Shown piece after piece: positions 25,201 to 40,200 of a DNA stretch of 64,000 bases. Made by a program: the position numbers and the translations under genes. Position 1 is the stretch's first letter. Each line of letters opens with the position of its first letter. Under the pieces are notes generated by a model. It saw nothing but the letters and a program-made list of their open reading frames with translations, had not been told where the DNA came from and did no database searches. The stretch is from NCBI RefSeq assembly GCF_963678635.1, contig NC_087062.1, positions 9,778,670 through 9,842,669 of the forward strand, given 5' to 3'. Source of the stretch: Symsagittifera roscoffensis. Taxonomy: Eukaryota; Xenacoelomorpha; Acoela; Convolutidae.

Positions 25201-28200
25201 CACACAATGTTCAACCACTGGAGTTTTTGACAAAAACCTCTGGCTGTATGCAAAAAAAATTCAATAACGTAGATGGCAAATGCCCAAATGCAGTTTATCT
25301 GAAACAATATTTGCACTTAAATAGAGGATTTTTCTTTTTGAGAAAAATATTTTCTACAAACAAATTGTCAAGATACAAGTAAAACTATATCTTTTAAACA
25401 ATGATATTTTGATTTACTGAAAAGATTATTTTTTGATTTAGCAAAAATTCGAGTCAAACAAATTCAATGCAATTTTTAAAGCAAGAAAAATTTAAAATTT
25501 CTGTACATTTTTTATTCGTATGGGTTTATTTGCAGTTGTATGACAGAAATTATTTATTTATTGAAAATGTATGCTTAAAAGTTCTGGCCATTTCGCGATA
25601 CAACGGAATAGAAAAGTGTTAGTATTTAGGGCAAAACTTAGATAACATTTATGTATATTTTAGTAGAAAACTCCTACTAAACACCAGATGCATTGGCAAT
25701 CGGAGAGGACTAAGTTGGGCGTTGGCCTAAGGTCGCCGCTGGAATATTTTATAGAGTCCTAACGTCTGTTGGCAAGCTCGCAACACTGGCGCGACCGCAG
25801 CGGTCACTATTTTTCTGGTGATTGGCTATTTGCATCACATTGAATTTATTTGGTATGCAGTCACCAATTGACATCGTTATTATTAAATAAATTTTCTTCT
25901 TTAAATCTTTATACTTTTTTCAATCTTTTTGGCCTAATGTTACACTTTTATTTTCGCTTAATACAATTATCGCCTTATATTGCCCCCCTCCTCACTCCGG
26001 GTGAGGAGATTTGTTTTATACTAGTAAAATATAAGAGAAACTAGAGCTTTTTCTGTACATCACTCATTGTTTTCATCCACAACGATAATCAACTTTAGTT
26101 TAAATTCATGATTGATATTAAATAATCCCAAATGAGGTCAAATCGATTTTTATTCCTCTTTATTAACCTAGTCAATATAGTTTTAGAAATGTTCAGGATG
26201 TTTTGCGAAGGTGGGGGATGTTTCAGGCGACGTTTATTTGTAAATAAGGGCGGTTGAATTGTGATTAATCTTGACTTTTGCGCATGCATTTACCTGTAGA
26301 TCATAACTTCTTCGAGCAGAGGAAACTTTAGTTATAGAATTATCTGTCAAACTGTCACAACGGATAAACTTATACCCATTTGAAGCAAAACGGCTCGTGA
26401 AATATTTACGTCTAGTTTGGTCCAGAATAACTGAAATTTATTTAAGATTTCCGTTTTCTGAAATTGGCTTCGAATTGGCACCTAGCAGATTAGAAAGCTA
26501 GTCTAGCATGATTTATTTTATGTTTTGAGTTCTGAACTTAAAGGGGGGGTTTCTATAATGCCAATCATTCTACTATTTGTTTTTCAGTAGGCAGTTAATC
26601 TGATGCAAAACATTCTTAAGAACTAAAACAAATCAATTGAAAACTTCGTTTGAGCTGAGGAAGAAAAGCTTTGCTAACATTGTGTCTTGTATGGTTTTGA
26701 TTTGCGAGTGGTTTGAAAAGATTGAAACTTCAGATAAGTGTTAACTTTTTTTTGGTAGTGACAAAATTACTGTAGTGTTGTCACGAAACTTTCGAAAACA
26801 AATTGGGAGCGGTAAATTTTCTCGAAATGTCCCAACTACCCCCGCACCCTCTGACCACTAGCAAAAGCTTAATTCAGATTTCACCCCCCCCCCCCCCCTC
26901 TGTTCAAGAATGAAAACTTTGGTACGCCTAATTAAGTAAATTTTGGCGCCATGAAAAGTTCAAAAGCGATTTGAAGTCTGTTGTGCTTTAAAAAAGGCTC
27001 TCTCAGCACTTACATTTGATCATTCATGTCTTCAAGGATGCTTTTTAAGCTACGCAAATTATGCCATCGAAATACTTCTTGAATACCCAAGAGACTTTTG
27101 GAGTCTTCATTTATCAGTGGCTTTGTTTACTTGATGACAGATCGACATGGACATAGAACAACATAATGAAAGATTGCATTCAAGTCTTCAACCAGGATTC
27201 CAACCCCCTCCCAAATCAAAACAATAGCCTTACTTCATTTTGCTACAATAAAAACGAGAAAAGTAACTTTTTACTACTTGAAAAACTTTAAGAGGTATCT
27301 TTAATCTTAGAAAAAAAAATAACTGCACGCGCTATTGTTTGACAAAAATACCATTCTTTCTATGAATTTTGTTGACTCTTTTCTTCTTTTTGGAGGGGGA
27401 GTATTCGCGTGCTTTCAGTCAAATTGAGAGGCTGTATTATTGTCTCTATAAAAAGAGGTGAAATTGTGTGAACAGAGGTGATCAGATGCAAATTGGGTAT
27501 TAGTAGATTGTAAGCTCCCTCCTTCAATTTCACAATTGGGCGCGCAGATCATCTCTGTGCTTGTTCCGCGAGGGGGAACTTAGATTCAAGTTGTATTATC
27601 TTGATTTGTTTTCTATCATCACGCTCAATAAACACCAACCAAAATTACTGCAACTATTTTAGGTCAACATTTCAACACGAAAGAGCGGCACAAGAGCGGC
27701 AATTTTTTTTTCATTATCGCTTTTTAACTTAATAACCAGCATGAAATTGAGATGCATGTTTTGTGAGCAAAAGACAAAAATAACTGTATTTCTGTTTAAC
27801 TTCTGTCTATACTAACTACACATCAGTCGGTAAACAAAACAAGTGGTAATAATTTGATTACTTTGAAGAAGAAGAACAAGCCACCCGCTTTTTTTCAAAA
27901 TAGGTTGACCGTGAGAGTATCGATATCAGTTCTTTCCCATATAATTTGGTTCAAAACTCTCTATTCAAGACAGATTTTTTNNNNNNNNNNNNNNNNNNNN
28001 NNNNNNNNNNNNNNNNNNNNNNNNNNNNNNNNNNNNNNNNNNNNNNNNNNNNNNNNNNNNNNNNNNNNNNNNNNNNNNNNNNNNNNNNNNNNNNNNNNNN
28101 NNNNNNNNNNNNNNNNNNNNNNNNNNNNNNNNNNNNNNNNNNNNNNNNNNNNNNNNNNNNNNNNNNNNNNNNNNNNNNNNATAGCGCGTCTCAGGCTGGT

Positions 28201-31200
28201 TTTTATTTCAGTTGATATTTTCACTCTCAAATTTAGTTTGAAATCAAATTTATTTTGTGGAAGGGGGGGGGGGGTGGGCTGATTGTTTATTTAGTTAGTA
28301 CAGAGGGAAATGGTTCGCATGTTCCGATTTATCTACGGAGTTTGTAAAAATTCTAAAATTTCAAGATCCAGACATTATATGTTAATAATAATAATAATAA
28401 TAATAATTGTAGTTCCTGCGAATCGCAGAGGAGCTATCAGTAGGCTTTAACAGTCCATTTCTATTATCTCCCCACATTCCAGACTGTGTTATTTTGTTGA
28501 GCGAAGCTCTTTTTGCGACTCAAGGCCGTTTTTGTGCGTCTAGAACTTTCACGTGGTACCACTTTTGCAGCCCAATTTGGTCAGGTTGTGGTAGACCTGA
28601 AGCTAGAGGTCAAGTGAGAGCTCGTCCTCACACACTATCATTGCCATGGCATGGGATCGATTACACGATCTGACGATTCTAAAGTGCACGCCTTACCACT
28701 ATGCTAAGTGCCCCCATAGAATAAAACCAAAAAAGTAAAATATTTGAACAAACTCCAAAATCATTCGATCAACTTCTTTATACTCGCCTGTAAGTCGAAC
28801 GGGAAGTGAAGCACTTCTAGTCGGCACTGGAGGTTGACCCGGAAGGGCTTCAGCACCAGTACCTCCCCGTCGTGCATGATGGACGGCGGGGCGGGGAAGT
28901 GTTCGTTGAAGTGCTCGTCCGACAGCTGGTTGAAGAACATGATGTCTGGGATCCACATGTACTTGGACTCGAAGTCCAGTCTGTTGATACCCCCGAACTT
29001 ACTCGGATCCCACTGGATAAACTCGTTGTACCTGGATGGAAGTTAAGAATTGACACTACTGCTGAGCAGAAACAGAAGACCACGAAAAATTAATTTTAAA
29101 ACACAAGTCAATTTTTTCGTTATCGGAAACACTTAACGCTCAATAATTGAGATAGTGGTTTTTTTTATAAAAAGATAGAAAAATTTTTATAACAGAGATA
29201 AAAGTTTATTGAAAACACAGCTTTAGCGGCTATAATCTCATCACAAAAAGATCAAAACACGAAAGGTCAATTTTTTTTATAAAATAGTATTGCTGTGAAT
29301 TATTAGAATGAGAAAGTACTGCTGAACTGTTAGTTTGCTCACACATAAAACCCGTTTTTTTTGCATCAATCAACCTTTTAAAATTTAGTTCTTCACCATG
29401 GTAGACCAATATGCATCAAAATTTTTGCTTTAAAGTTTCAACTATCAAAATTGCCGAATGTCTTTTTTATCGCGATTGAAAATAGTTATCTGGTAAGATT
29501 TTTCGTGAAAGGGTCTTTAGGAATATAATAAAAACATGAAATTTCAATGATGTCAGACGAGCTTTGGAAAACGTGGTAAAATAGCCATGTTACAAAATAC
29601 TTCATCATCAGTTTGCATGATTCTTAAAAAATTGATTTTTTTTGCAAGTAAAAAAAAAATTTACAACAAAAGCAACCAAAAAACATGCCAAAAGGGAAAT
29701 GAACCAATTTTTTGACTACTCATTCATGATGTGAGGTGGTTATCGCAACCGTTTCGATTGACTTAAACTGAAGCTTATTAGTTTTACAAAAAAAATCAAA
29801 AGAGGTTTTTGAAATAATGGAAAACCAGCGACAAAGCAAGAAACACAAAACACAGCCGACATTCTCCTAAAAAAAGGCGCGCAATTAGGGTTTTCTCGAG
29901 GAGCGGCAGATTTTCAAAAATTTCTAAGTTTTCGAAAATTTTGTTGACCTTTTTTTAGTTTCGGCACTGTTATACTTCCGCATTGTTGTAAGGCCCTGAA
30001 CGAACTACAAGGACAATTTTCCGAAACAAAAACCCGGAAGATCTATTTAAATACTTTTTTTTGAACAATCATAACTCTTAGAAAAAACGACAGAAAAAAA
30101 ACGTATCGAAAACTAAATCATAAATCTTCTCGTTTTGTATCTTTTTTACTCATTCGAGATTTTCCCTCACTTTTTCCTCTCATTTAGCACAATTTAATTG
30201 ACAAAGATTTTAGAATAAATTTAGAGGCTCTGAACCGTAGAAGGTATTCATTTGAAAAACATTTCAATAACTTTAGAGCCGACTCGATTGAAACTGGCGT
30301 CAAAATTTAAAAAAAAAGGCATGCATGAAGCCATTTTACTTCTCAAATTAACCTAATTTATGACGATATTTCTTTCTTATCATCTCTTTTTTCGTTTTTT
30401 TTAATACTGGGTTTTACGTCACCAAACCAGGCTTTATAATTAAGCACAAAATTGTTTCACAATCAATGCCTTTGATTATCACATTCACCCGCTTGGAATG
30501 ATTTAGAAAAAGCAGAAACAAATGATTCGTACACAATAAGCAGACAACTTTATTAATGTCAGTGGAATTCTTAGACTAATCAATTTTAGCAATTGAAACG
30601 AAATCCACCAAATGTAACTAAATCTGCCGTACTTTTTTTCAAACTAGTTTATTTTGTCTGTATATCTGCAATTTTGAACAAAACTTTGCGTTATGGTGCT
30701 TCATTCCGCAAATTTAATGTGGGTTAAGTGATTTGTTTATTAAGATGAGCAAAACTGCACGCATCAGGACGAAGCCCTAAATGATTCGATTGCGTTTTAA
30801 TTTCTATAAAACAGCTCAACTATTGATAAATTTTGCATTTAGCAAACTATTAGTTAGACTGAAAAGCATGCCTCAATCCAACTTAGAACAATTTATAAGA
30901 CAGATTAAATCTGCGCTTACGCTTTAAAACATGAAATATATGTTGTTAAATGTGTAAAAAAATGAAATATAGAGTGTTAATGTCTCAAACTAGCCAAATT
31001 GTTAATCTTTAAACACCCCTTATTTTGCAAAAATTTAACCACAGGTAGAATATTTTTTCAAACTAAACTCAGGACAACAAAATGCTTCAAATGATATGAA
31101 AAAATTCCGTCAAAAAATGCTATTCAAGAAGTTGCTTTGTCTGAAGAAAAAAAATCACCCCGAGCACAAATGTTCGGTCACTTTCTTCGAAATCTGTCGG

Positions 31201-34200
31201 AACAAAAAAAAGCTCTGTCTCTTTGAGGATTTTAAAGTATTTTTGAGAAAGCCAGCTACGTTACTGAAATTCACTTCGCGTGTGTCGGTATAGTTCAGAA
31301 CAAGAATGGTAAAGCATTTGGCTATAAAATGAGAATTTTTGTGTTTCCAGTTAATTTATCAGTATCCAAAATTAGGGTTCAAAACTCATTGTTTCGTATC
31401 TGACTTAATCAATTCAATCTAGTTTTGGCTTCAAACAGTTTTCGGCATGCAAAAATTGATTCAAATTTTGTTAGTCACAGGAAAGGTGTCCAAGGAATCC
31501 AGATTACCAATATTCCAGATTGCAATCATAACCGAGCGTGGTGCGTGGTAATGTAGGTCAGATGCACGAAAAATCATCAGAAAATTTTTGTTAGTGAATT
31601 TCTTCCTGTTTTTTGCTTTAAAACGAGATCATTAACCGCGGTGGTGTCTCTCATGGTGCAGGGTAAGAATGTTAAAAAAAATTTTAAACTGTTTTCAGCC
31701 AATCAGAATATAGCTTTCAAAAATCTCAAAGCAAAAGGTAATCTCAAAAATCTCAAACGAATAAAAACCAACCACGAAAACTAATATTGATTAATTAGAA
31801 AACCAACAGGTACATGAGTTTGTAAAAATAGCAAAATAATAGTATTGATAAAAACCAAAAATTGATTTTAAAAATGAAAAATAAAACGAAAACATTATTG
31901 TCTATCTGCTCTAAATGTACAGTAAAACTATGATGTGCTGTTAAGTCCATTTTATTAAATATTTAATTTGGTTTTGAGAAAACGTCATTCAATCAATAGG
32001 AAAGCCTAATGATTCTGATTGGTTAAAAGTTTTCGATCATTTGGTTCCTTCATCATGATAATGCTCCCCGTTAAAAATGACTCTGACAAAGATATTAGAG
32101 CGTGTGAGCAACATGAATTTCATGAAAAAAACACAGTTTTTTTTAACTTAAAAGGACTTGAATTTACTCATTATCTTGCTTTCACTGACAGATCATTTTA
32201 ATTGTGCACTGTTTTGCACTAGACATTTTCAGCAAATTGTGATCAAATTTACAGAAAAAACTTCAAAACCTACATCTAGCTTTGCTTTTTTTGTACCTGA
32301 ATATGTAAAATTTTTCACTTTTTTTCTTTTCAGCTATAAAAACATTGGAAGCTGATTTCTTCTGACACTTTTGAAGCTATTTGGCATTCATTTAAAAGCT
32401 TGCTGCTGAGGTCAGCTCAGATTATCAAAAATGTGAAAATGCAAAAGAAATTTCAAAAAAACTACAAACCGTTTTCGAACATCAAATATTTATTTGCCAG
32501 ACATAAATTGGCGTTTTGATCTTAAAAAGAAATCTTATCTTTATTCTATCTTCTTGATTCGATTTGCCTGATAATTTTCAAGCACAATTTGATTCACAAA
32601 ACTGACGTAAAAAATTGAAATACGTCTTCTTGTTTAAAAAATTCAGGTTTAGCTTCGAATTATTCTGAAGGAAATGAAATAAAAACTGCTATTCTTGGCG
32701 GCGAAATGGTTTTGTTGGCCATAAATTAAGAACACATTTCATCTCAAAATGAATAATTAACCAGAAGTACCACAGCAACATCAAAGGATCATCATTTTTT
32801 TTTGTTAAATGCTTGGAAGAATAAAAATTAAATATACAATTGAGACTAAATTATAACGCGAAAAAATCACATTTTGAAAAAGTATACCACAAAACTATTT
32901 TGTAAAAGTTCTAAAAGCAAGGTTTGCATGACATCAAGTTCTAAAAAGAGAAAAAAAAGTTTGATACAGGTTGAATATAACATTTTCCATGTGTTGAGGC
33001 GGTAGCTTACAACTTTTGTTAGGTCATACCAACTTGTTTTTTGAGGTATCCCAATACATTTTTAAAATCATTGTGGAGCTTTTTGAAAAATTTATTAACC
33101 ACTGTTTGAAAACTTGCGACCAAAAATATACGCTTACAAAAATTTAAGGCAGGTCGACCAAAAATGGATCATGAAATATAGAACCGAAAGGGGACCACTT
33201 TGTGTAGGCAAAAGTTGGAGTCCCTGAGGAGTTCAAGGAGCGCCTCCCTCCCTCTTAATCCGCTCCTGATTTTAAGAGACTCACGCTCTAGCGATTGTAA
33301 AAAATGTATTTATATACATAACTTGAGTTTATCAATTGTTCAGTTTTGGTTTTCTAAGCTTGAAGAACCATGAAAAACGAATTATTTTGATTGCAAGCTG
33401 ATAGTTAAAAACTAAATGCAACTTCTTTCAGAAGCAAAACAAGTAGCATGTAATCCAAGCTAGCGGAAGAACCAATCTTACAAAAATCATTAGCTCAATC
33501 GAAACCTTTTGAATAACACTCCGCGCCTATTTTATTGACCAAGTCTCCCACAAGGTTCAAAAACAGCCTCTTGATAAAACTGTCGATGTTCTAACTGGAT
33601 ATAATAAATAATAATTGGTAGAATTTGGCAGTATTTTCGAGCGGGCGGTCTAAATTATGGCTCGGTGTTGTACCAATACACCAAAAGTTTATTGCAGCTC
33701 TTATACGTTTTCATTTGATTCTTCCGGTTGAGACCGTTTGACATGTAAAGTTTTAGGATTCCTTTGAACAATCGACACATTTTTGAAAACAGCAACCAGA
33801 ATGTCAAATCTTGCTCAAAAAAGCTGATATGAGTACATATTTACTGCGAAAGCAGTACACGGATTATTAGGACATCAAGCTTAACATTTGATGATTATGT
33901 ACTACAACCATTGCGACAAAAATTAGGTGCTAATTTTTTTCTGATTTTGATGAAAAGGACAGAAACTTTGTTGTCGGCGCACAGTGCTTATTCAAAATAT
34001 CTGGACAAACGAATAAACCTTGAAATTTAAACGCATTTGTCTCCAAATTGGGATGACGTCGGCAAAAAATGAAAAAGAAAAACTTAGCTTAGATGTTAAG
34101 CAGAATTAATATGGTTAAATTCGATTTCCAAAAATTGGGCCTATGATCTTACCCCGAATTTTGGTTTTGTTTATTGATATTTAGACCCAGACAGAGGTTT

Positions 34201-37200
34201 AGTTTCTGGAAAAACAATGTCAAAGTGAACCTTTTATGAAGCCAAACAAAGTTCAAAATAAATGTAATCTTCATAAATTTACCCAAAACCTCTATAAACT
34301 TCTTATATTTTTTGGGCTAAATAAAAGGCTCATATTGATATATTTTTGTCAATAATTGAACCCTTAGTTTCGATGCATTTCTGATTGACTAAAAAGGTAA
34401 AAATTTAAGGTAAAAAGGTAATATTTAACTGTATCAAAAACATTGATGTCGGAAGCTCAAAACTAGAAAAAAGTTGTTTAACCTGAATTTTTTGTTGGGT
34501 GACTGATATTTATAACTGTCTTATGGGCTCATACAAAGTTTTAAAAAAACAGCAAACTTTGTCTGATTTGTATTATCACCAAGCAGAATTGACAAATTAT
34601 CAAAAAGCAGAAATCTCTAAAAACTCAATCGCTGCAAGCGAATAATCAAAATATTGGGTACTGCGTCATATTGCATCAAAAAACAGCTCGTAACAAAAGG
34701 AAACTCGCAAAATTTATAGCAAGCGAAATTTTGCATGGTTTAAGATTTATTTTGAAAATTGAGTATTACACTTTAAAATTATCGGCAGGCGCTATTCAAC
34801 TTTACCGCGAAAATCGGCTCTCAATTTGGAACAAGACTGCTCGTAATCAGGGCAAAGCCCTGAATGTTCCGACTGTCCCAATTCATATCCAATAGTTTTG
34901 GGAAAAGAAAATTGAAAACCCGTAAATTTTGGACAATATCAAAGTGTGAAATGTTGAGTCGTATGAAATTAATACGACCGATCCAATTAACTAGCCTCAA
35001 TTCAATTTGGAACGATTTCTTGCGTGGGATAAATCGCCACGCATACATAAATTGCGTTACGCTCTCAGCAATATGAAAAAAATTTTCAAAGTGCGCATAA
35101 TCTAGTCCAGAACTAAACAAAAAATAATCGGAGGTAAAATATCTTTTTGTATTTTAATTCAGGAAGTTGATATCTTCGATGGGGTACAAAAAATTTTTGT
35201 TGAAAACTTTTATTTCGATCGGCGAAAATTGACTGAATAAAAAAAATCACACCGAGCATGAAAGTATAGCAAGACTGCTTGTATCACAACGAGGCCCTGA
35301 ATGTTCCGACTCCCTTTTAAGGTCTATGGAGCAGTAATAAAATGAGCAATCTATAAACCCCCATAATTTTACGAAAAACAATCGAAGGTGAAATATTGTT
35401 TCAAAATTGAGCTCAGGACAACAACACCTATCGAATGATATAAAAACATTCCGTCAAAAAGGGCTAGTTAAAAAGTCGAAATTTGCCTGAAGAAAAAGAA
35501 ACCCAACCCGAGCACAAATATTTCGTTACTTTCGATACAAAAGTCTGAACAAAAACCAAGTAAATTAAGAAGCAGCCAAAACTTTCAGTGCCATGGGTTT
35601 TCTCTCCAAACAGATTTCGATTTTTTTTCAATTTTGAGCCACTTTTTTTATCAACTGAAAGATATTGAAGCCATTAAAGCAAATAAAAAACATACAATTG
35701 GCGAGCATTTTTTTAAACCATGGAGTTTTGAAAAATGCCAATTTCACCAATTTAGTTAAACGAATACATGCTTTATTTTCTTTTTTTTTCTAATAACACG
35801 TAGTGAATGCGGCGAATTAAAACAGCTCAGAAAGTATTCAGAACTATTCCAATGCAAATTGGTCTGGAATATTAGAATGCCACAAATACTAGACTTAATT
35901 TGCTGTATTTAATCTATGTACGTAGATGCTGGCTGAGACAAGGTAATTCCGAACGCAGTACCGATTTTTTGGGCGTCAGACTATATAAATATTTAAAACA
36001 GATTTTTCACGTCACTTTTGAAAATAATTGAAACTGTGATAGTAGGCAATGTATAGCAATCAAGCGTTAAAGGTTGAGAATTAAATGCTGTTAGAGAACC
36101 CGAAACCAACTCTTATGGCCAAAACGGGCGTCTTAAAAACACCATTTTTGTTTTTAAAATATAATGTGTTAGCATCATGAAACCAACTTCAAACTCTATT
36201 TGGCGTCAACAGCAGCACATATAAACCTTACCTTAAAGTAGTTTCCTTAAATTTTCTGCTTTTTTCTATGAATAACAATAAGTTATAAGTTTGGTTTCAT
36301 TTTTTTAAAGCATTGACAAAAATCAACGTATCTTGAAATCGGGTTGTTGTTCCGACTTTGTAAAAAAAATTAACGGAATATTTGTGTCGGGGTGGGTTTC
36401 TCCCAAATTAAAAAAAATTAGTTTAATTTTTTTTACATTTAATTTTTTCATGTTTTTTCCGCTCTATAGACCTTAAAAGGCAGTCGAAACATTCAAGGCT
36501 TCGCCCTGATACGAGCAGTCTTGTTATTTTTCAAAATCAATGTTTTCTTGTTTTACATATCAGAATAAATGAAGCTAATTTTGTCGACTGGCCGTGCCCC
36601 AACATAAGTTTGAGGTTAAAAATAATTATGTTGACAGCAAAAATGTCGCCAAAAATCAGTCTATAAAAACTTATCTACTGCGTGTCTCTTACAATATAAA
36701 CTTTTTAATGCAAATTATCACTCAAAACTAATTTCGCTAAACTTTTGCACAACCTCAAATGAATTCAGTGTTAAAAAACTTCACCATAATTTATCCTAGA
36801 AAGCTATCAGATGTTGGGAAGTTATTGTACCGAACACTAAAATGTGTAGATACTAAGGCTTCAAGTAGTGTTTTTCCTACTTAATTACAAGAACAATAAA
36901 ATATATCTGATGGAAGAGAAAAAACTTTTTACACTAGAATCCATTTCATTATTTTTGATCAAGTTTTCTTTGAGTCTTACTCTTACCGGAGCACAGAAAT
37001 TTTCAAAACTTGTTTAAGATAAGAATTGGAAGGAGGCTCAATTCAACTATCAACCAAAAAATGAACATGAATTTTTTCAAAGTAAAACAAACTAGTTTTT
37101 AAACTGAATGTTCTTTAAGCATATTGGATTAACCACTTTAAACTGCTAAAGGTTTGAAACAATGAAAAAAACTGTGTAGAAAAACAAAAAATTATTATGA

Positions 37201-40200
37201 TTTAGGTTGTCAGCGTTTTTTTTTCTACCTAAGGCCTCGCCTGCGCTTGTATTTTGTCGATGAAAAACCAGCAAAATGATAAATAATGTTCGATTTGTGG
37301 GTTCAACATGTTCTTTTTGGGTTTAATTGCACACGGTTCCTTGTCCTATCAACCCGTCTATTTTCCGGAAATTCTAATGGAATGCTGTCGGTCACATCTT
37401 ATGATTAATTTTCAAAAGATAGGAAAAACCTAAATCTATTAAACAATTTACACCCATATGGTAAAAATGTCCACCCCTATATACAAAGCATTAAATAAGC
37501 ACAAGAGCTTTCCAGTTCTGAATTTTCTGCCATTTGATTGGTCTAAAGTTTGATAACCTAATCTACTTAACAATCTCTCCCTCTTTCTGGAAGGGGTGAA
37601 GATTGTTTTAATAAATCCGAAAACTCGAGCAAAAAAATATCTGTTTCCATTTTGCAACAGAAGGTTCCGACTGTCCCCTAATTTATATCGAATTTTCGGG
37701 AAAAGAAAATATTGGAAACCTATAAAACTTGGACAATATCAAAGTGAAAAATTTTGAATCCTGCGGAATTCATACGACCAATTGGCTAGCCTCAATTCAA
37801 TTTGGAACAATTTTGTTGTGCGGGATAATTCGCCACGCATAAATAATTCACGTTACGTTCTCAGAATTACAAATTAACTCTTCAAAACGCGCATAAGTTA
37901 GTCCAGAACATGCCAATTTGGCAATTTTCAAACCCCCGATACTTTACAAACAATATTCGGAGGTAGAATATCTTTTAACATTTGAACTCAAGAAGTCAAT
38001 ATCTTCAATGAGGTATAAAAAATGTTTGCTGAAAACTGTTATTTCCTTGGGCAAAAATTACCTGAACAAAACATCCACACAGAGCATATATATTCCGTTT
38101 TTTTTTCGAAAGTTGGAGCAACAAAGTTGGGACAAATTTAAATCTTGTTTCTAGAAACGAAAAAAAAGACTGTTAATTGAAATCTGAATTGAAACATGCT
38201 AAATTTATTTAGACTTGAAAAGACATTTTTGCTCGCATATTTTGTAACTTGACGCGTTATCGTGATTCGTGGCAGTATCTCAATCATAGAAGCAACACCT
38301 CATGGCAGAAAGACTGACTACACGTAAATTATATTAGCCAATCAGAAATTTTTGAATACAACTACTGTAAAAAACAGGGTTTGAACTTAAATAACCTTGA
38401 AAACTTTCGGACCATGGGGCATTTTATCACCAGAACATTCCCTCCATGTCGTCTTCTTAGCATAGATTTGAGTTTAGAGTATATGTATTTCATTTGATTT
38501 TTTTTCCATATTTAGCAAGTCTTCTCTTGTTTACAGGACAAACGAAAAAGGAGAGGTTCTCAATTTCTCATTTCCAACAAGACTCCAAAGAGAACCATGA
38601 ACCGACAAAATGACTATAGTGTTTCCTGTCCATATCCGCGTTTCTTTCTTTGCTTCAATACCTCGGCGCCGGCGCGACACTCTTTTTCGATTGAACTGAG
38701 AGTAAAATCGAAAGCAATCTGAGAAAGAATCCCAATTTTTCAGTATTTTTTTTCATTGCATTACTTTTTCAGCATGAAGTAAAGAGAGTGCCTTAAAATT
38801 GATGGGATGTCTTTTAAGGACAATTAGTTTGTGAAGAGGCAGAAACAAACTTCTGTTTTCAAAGACAAAAAGTCAAAGTTCAACATTTGGCCACAAAAAA
38901 TGTCGGGCATAGTTAAATTACATATCCTACCCCCTCCCCCCTCACACTCATACACACACTAAAATCGACTAAATAGTAATGATTTTTCAGCTTCTGATTT
39001 TTGAATTCAAAATTGAACGTATTTAAAACTCTATAAATTTTTATGTTGACCTTTCTCATAATTCCTAAATCTGCCATTCCTTTTTTATATATATCGTAGA
39101 GTTTCAACTGCTGCCGTGGTATTAAAATGCCATTCATTCAGTGATCAATTAAACGTCACTTTTTCTACGGTTCATTAACTTTTATTTTTTTCTAGTCGTA
39201 TCTAACTTCATAGTTGAACAGTCCAGATCTAAAAGTTAGACTCCAAAGTCTCCCCCCTCTCTCTTTTAATGAAATGCCCTCAACTTTTCTTCATTAATCA
39301 TGCCATCCTTGTAACTTTGCAGTTAGGCTAATGGAAATGAATCCTTTAGAGTATGAGTATCTGTTCAAAACACGAGACGGACGAAAACATGTTTTCTGAG
39401 TTCTGAGTTTTCCGAAAGCCATTTTTCAGAGACCAGATGTCAGACATCAAAACAACCTTCAAAGAATTATATATACATATATACATGTCTTTTGAAACTT
39501 AAACAAAGTCGAGAACATCCAAAATGGATCTCGTAAAAACTCTTTTCCACTCCCCTCCCCCACTTTTTTTTCAGTTGTCTTACGTTTAATTAAGGCTGAA
39601 TATTTGATGTTATGATGTAGGGTATGAAGAAAAAATATGTTCACCATAGTTAAGTTGTTCACCATGCAAAATTTCATTAAATTTTGACTAAGTAAACCTA
39701 AAAATCGAAACTGAAATTCAAATGTGGGGTGGAAAAGAGCTCTCGTAAAATATTACTTTTTGGGCTGTGGTGCTCGCCGTGTAAATCGGCGCGTGCTTCC
39801 ATGCTTAACATACTTCTATTTTTTCACAAAAGCAAAATCTCAAAATTAATTCAAGAGCTAAACTTTAACTATTGACAGATTGCAGTTTGAAAAAAAAACA
39901 CAAAAAACATCTTTGCCATCTAATGAACTCTTATGGTTGACTCGTTAAGTACGTCAGTTGGATCTCTTAAAAGAAACTTACGTGAATTAATATTTTTGGG
40001 AACAGTTTCTGAATTTGTTAGTTTGTGCTTTTGAACTTCCCAATAATCTAATCATGGAAAACCATGCCTTCATCATGCAAGACCTTGCAAAGTTATCATG
40101 CAAAGTCGTCCAAGATCATATGCAAAATCCAGGATCCCTATGCAAGATCTTGGTGAAATAGAGTCAATCTTACTTGGAAGCCTTAATATGACCTTGGTAA

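Larger units (their letters stand above)
23634..28787 (-). other. Receptor intron 4 (5154 bp, GC-AG)
   Basis: Holds a 900-bp tandem duplication (24190-25890), poly-C tract (26884-26898), a G-tract (28263-28273), the assembly gap (27981-28180) and a tRNA-derived SINE (28383-28715). 25900-27980 shows nothing I recognise beyond low-complexity A/T and pyrimidine tracts. Confidence 0.85.

Noticed and set aside
27854-28282. Frames spanning the gap
   Set aside because: Open only because the 200 N are unreadable.
28640-28715. Functional tRNA gene
   Set aside because: A and B boxes are present, but the sequence does not make a clean cloverleaf by eye, and it is fused to a SINE body with an ATT tail repeated elsewhere.
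28781-28790. GT donor 6 nt downstream of the GC donor in receptor exon 4
   Set aside because: Would insert Ala-Ser between FPFDLQ and HC and break the fixed cys-loop length; the GC site has a better consensus.
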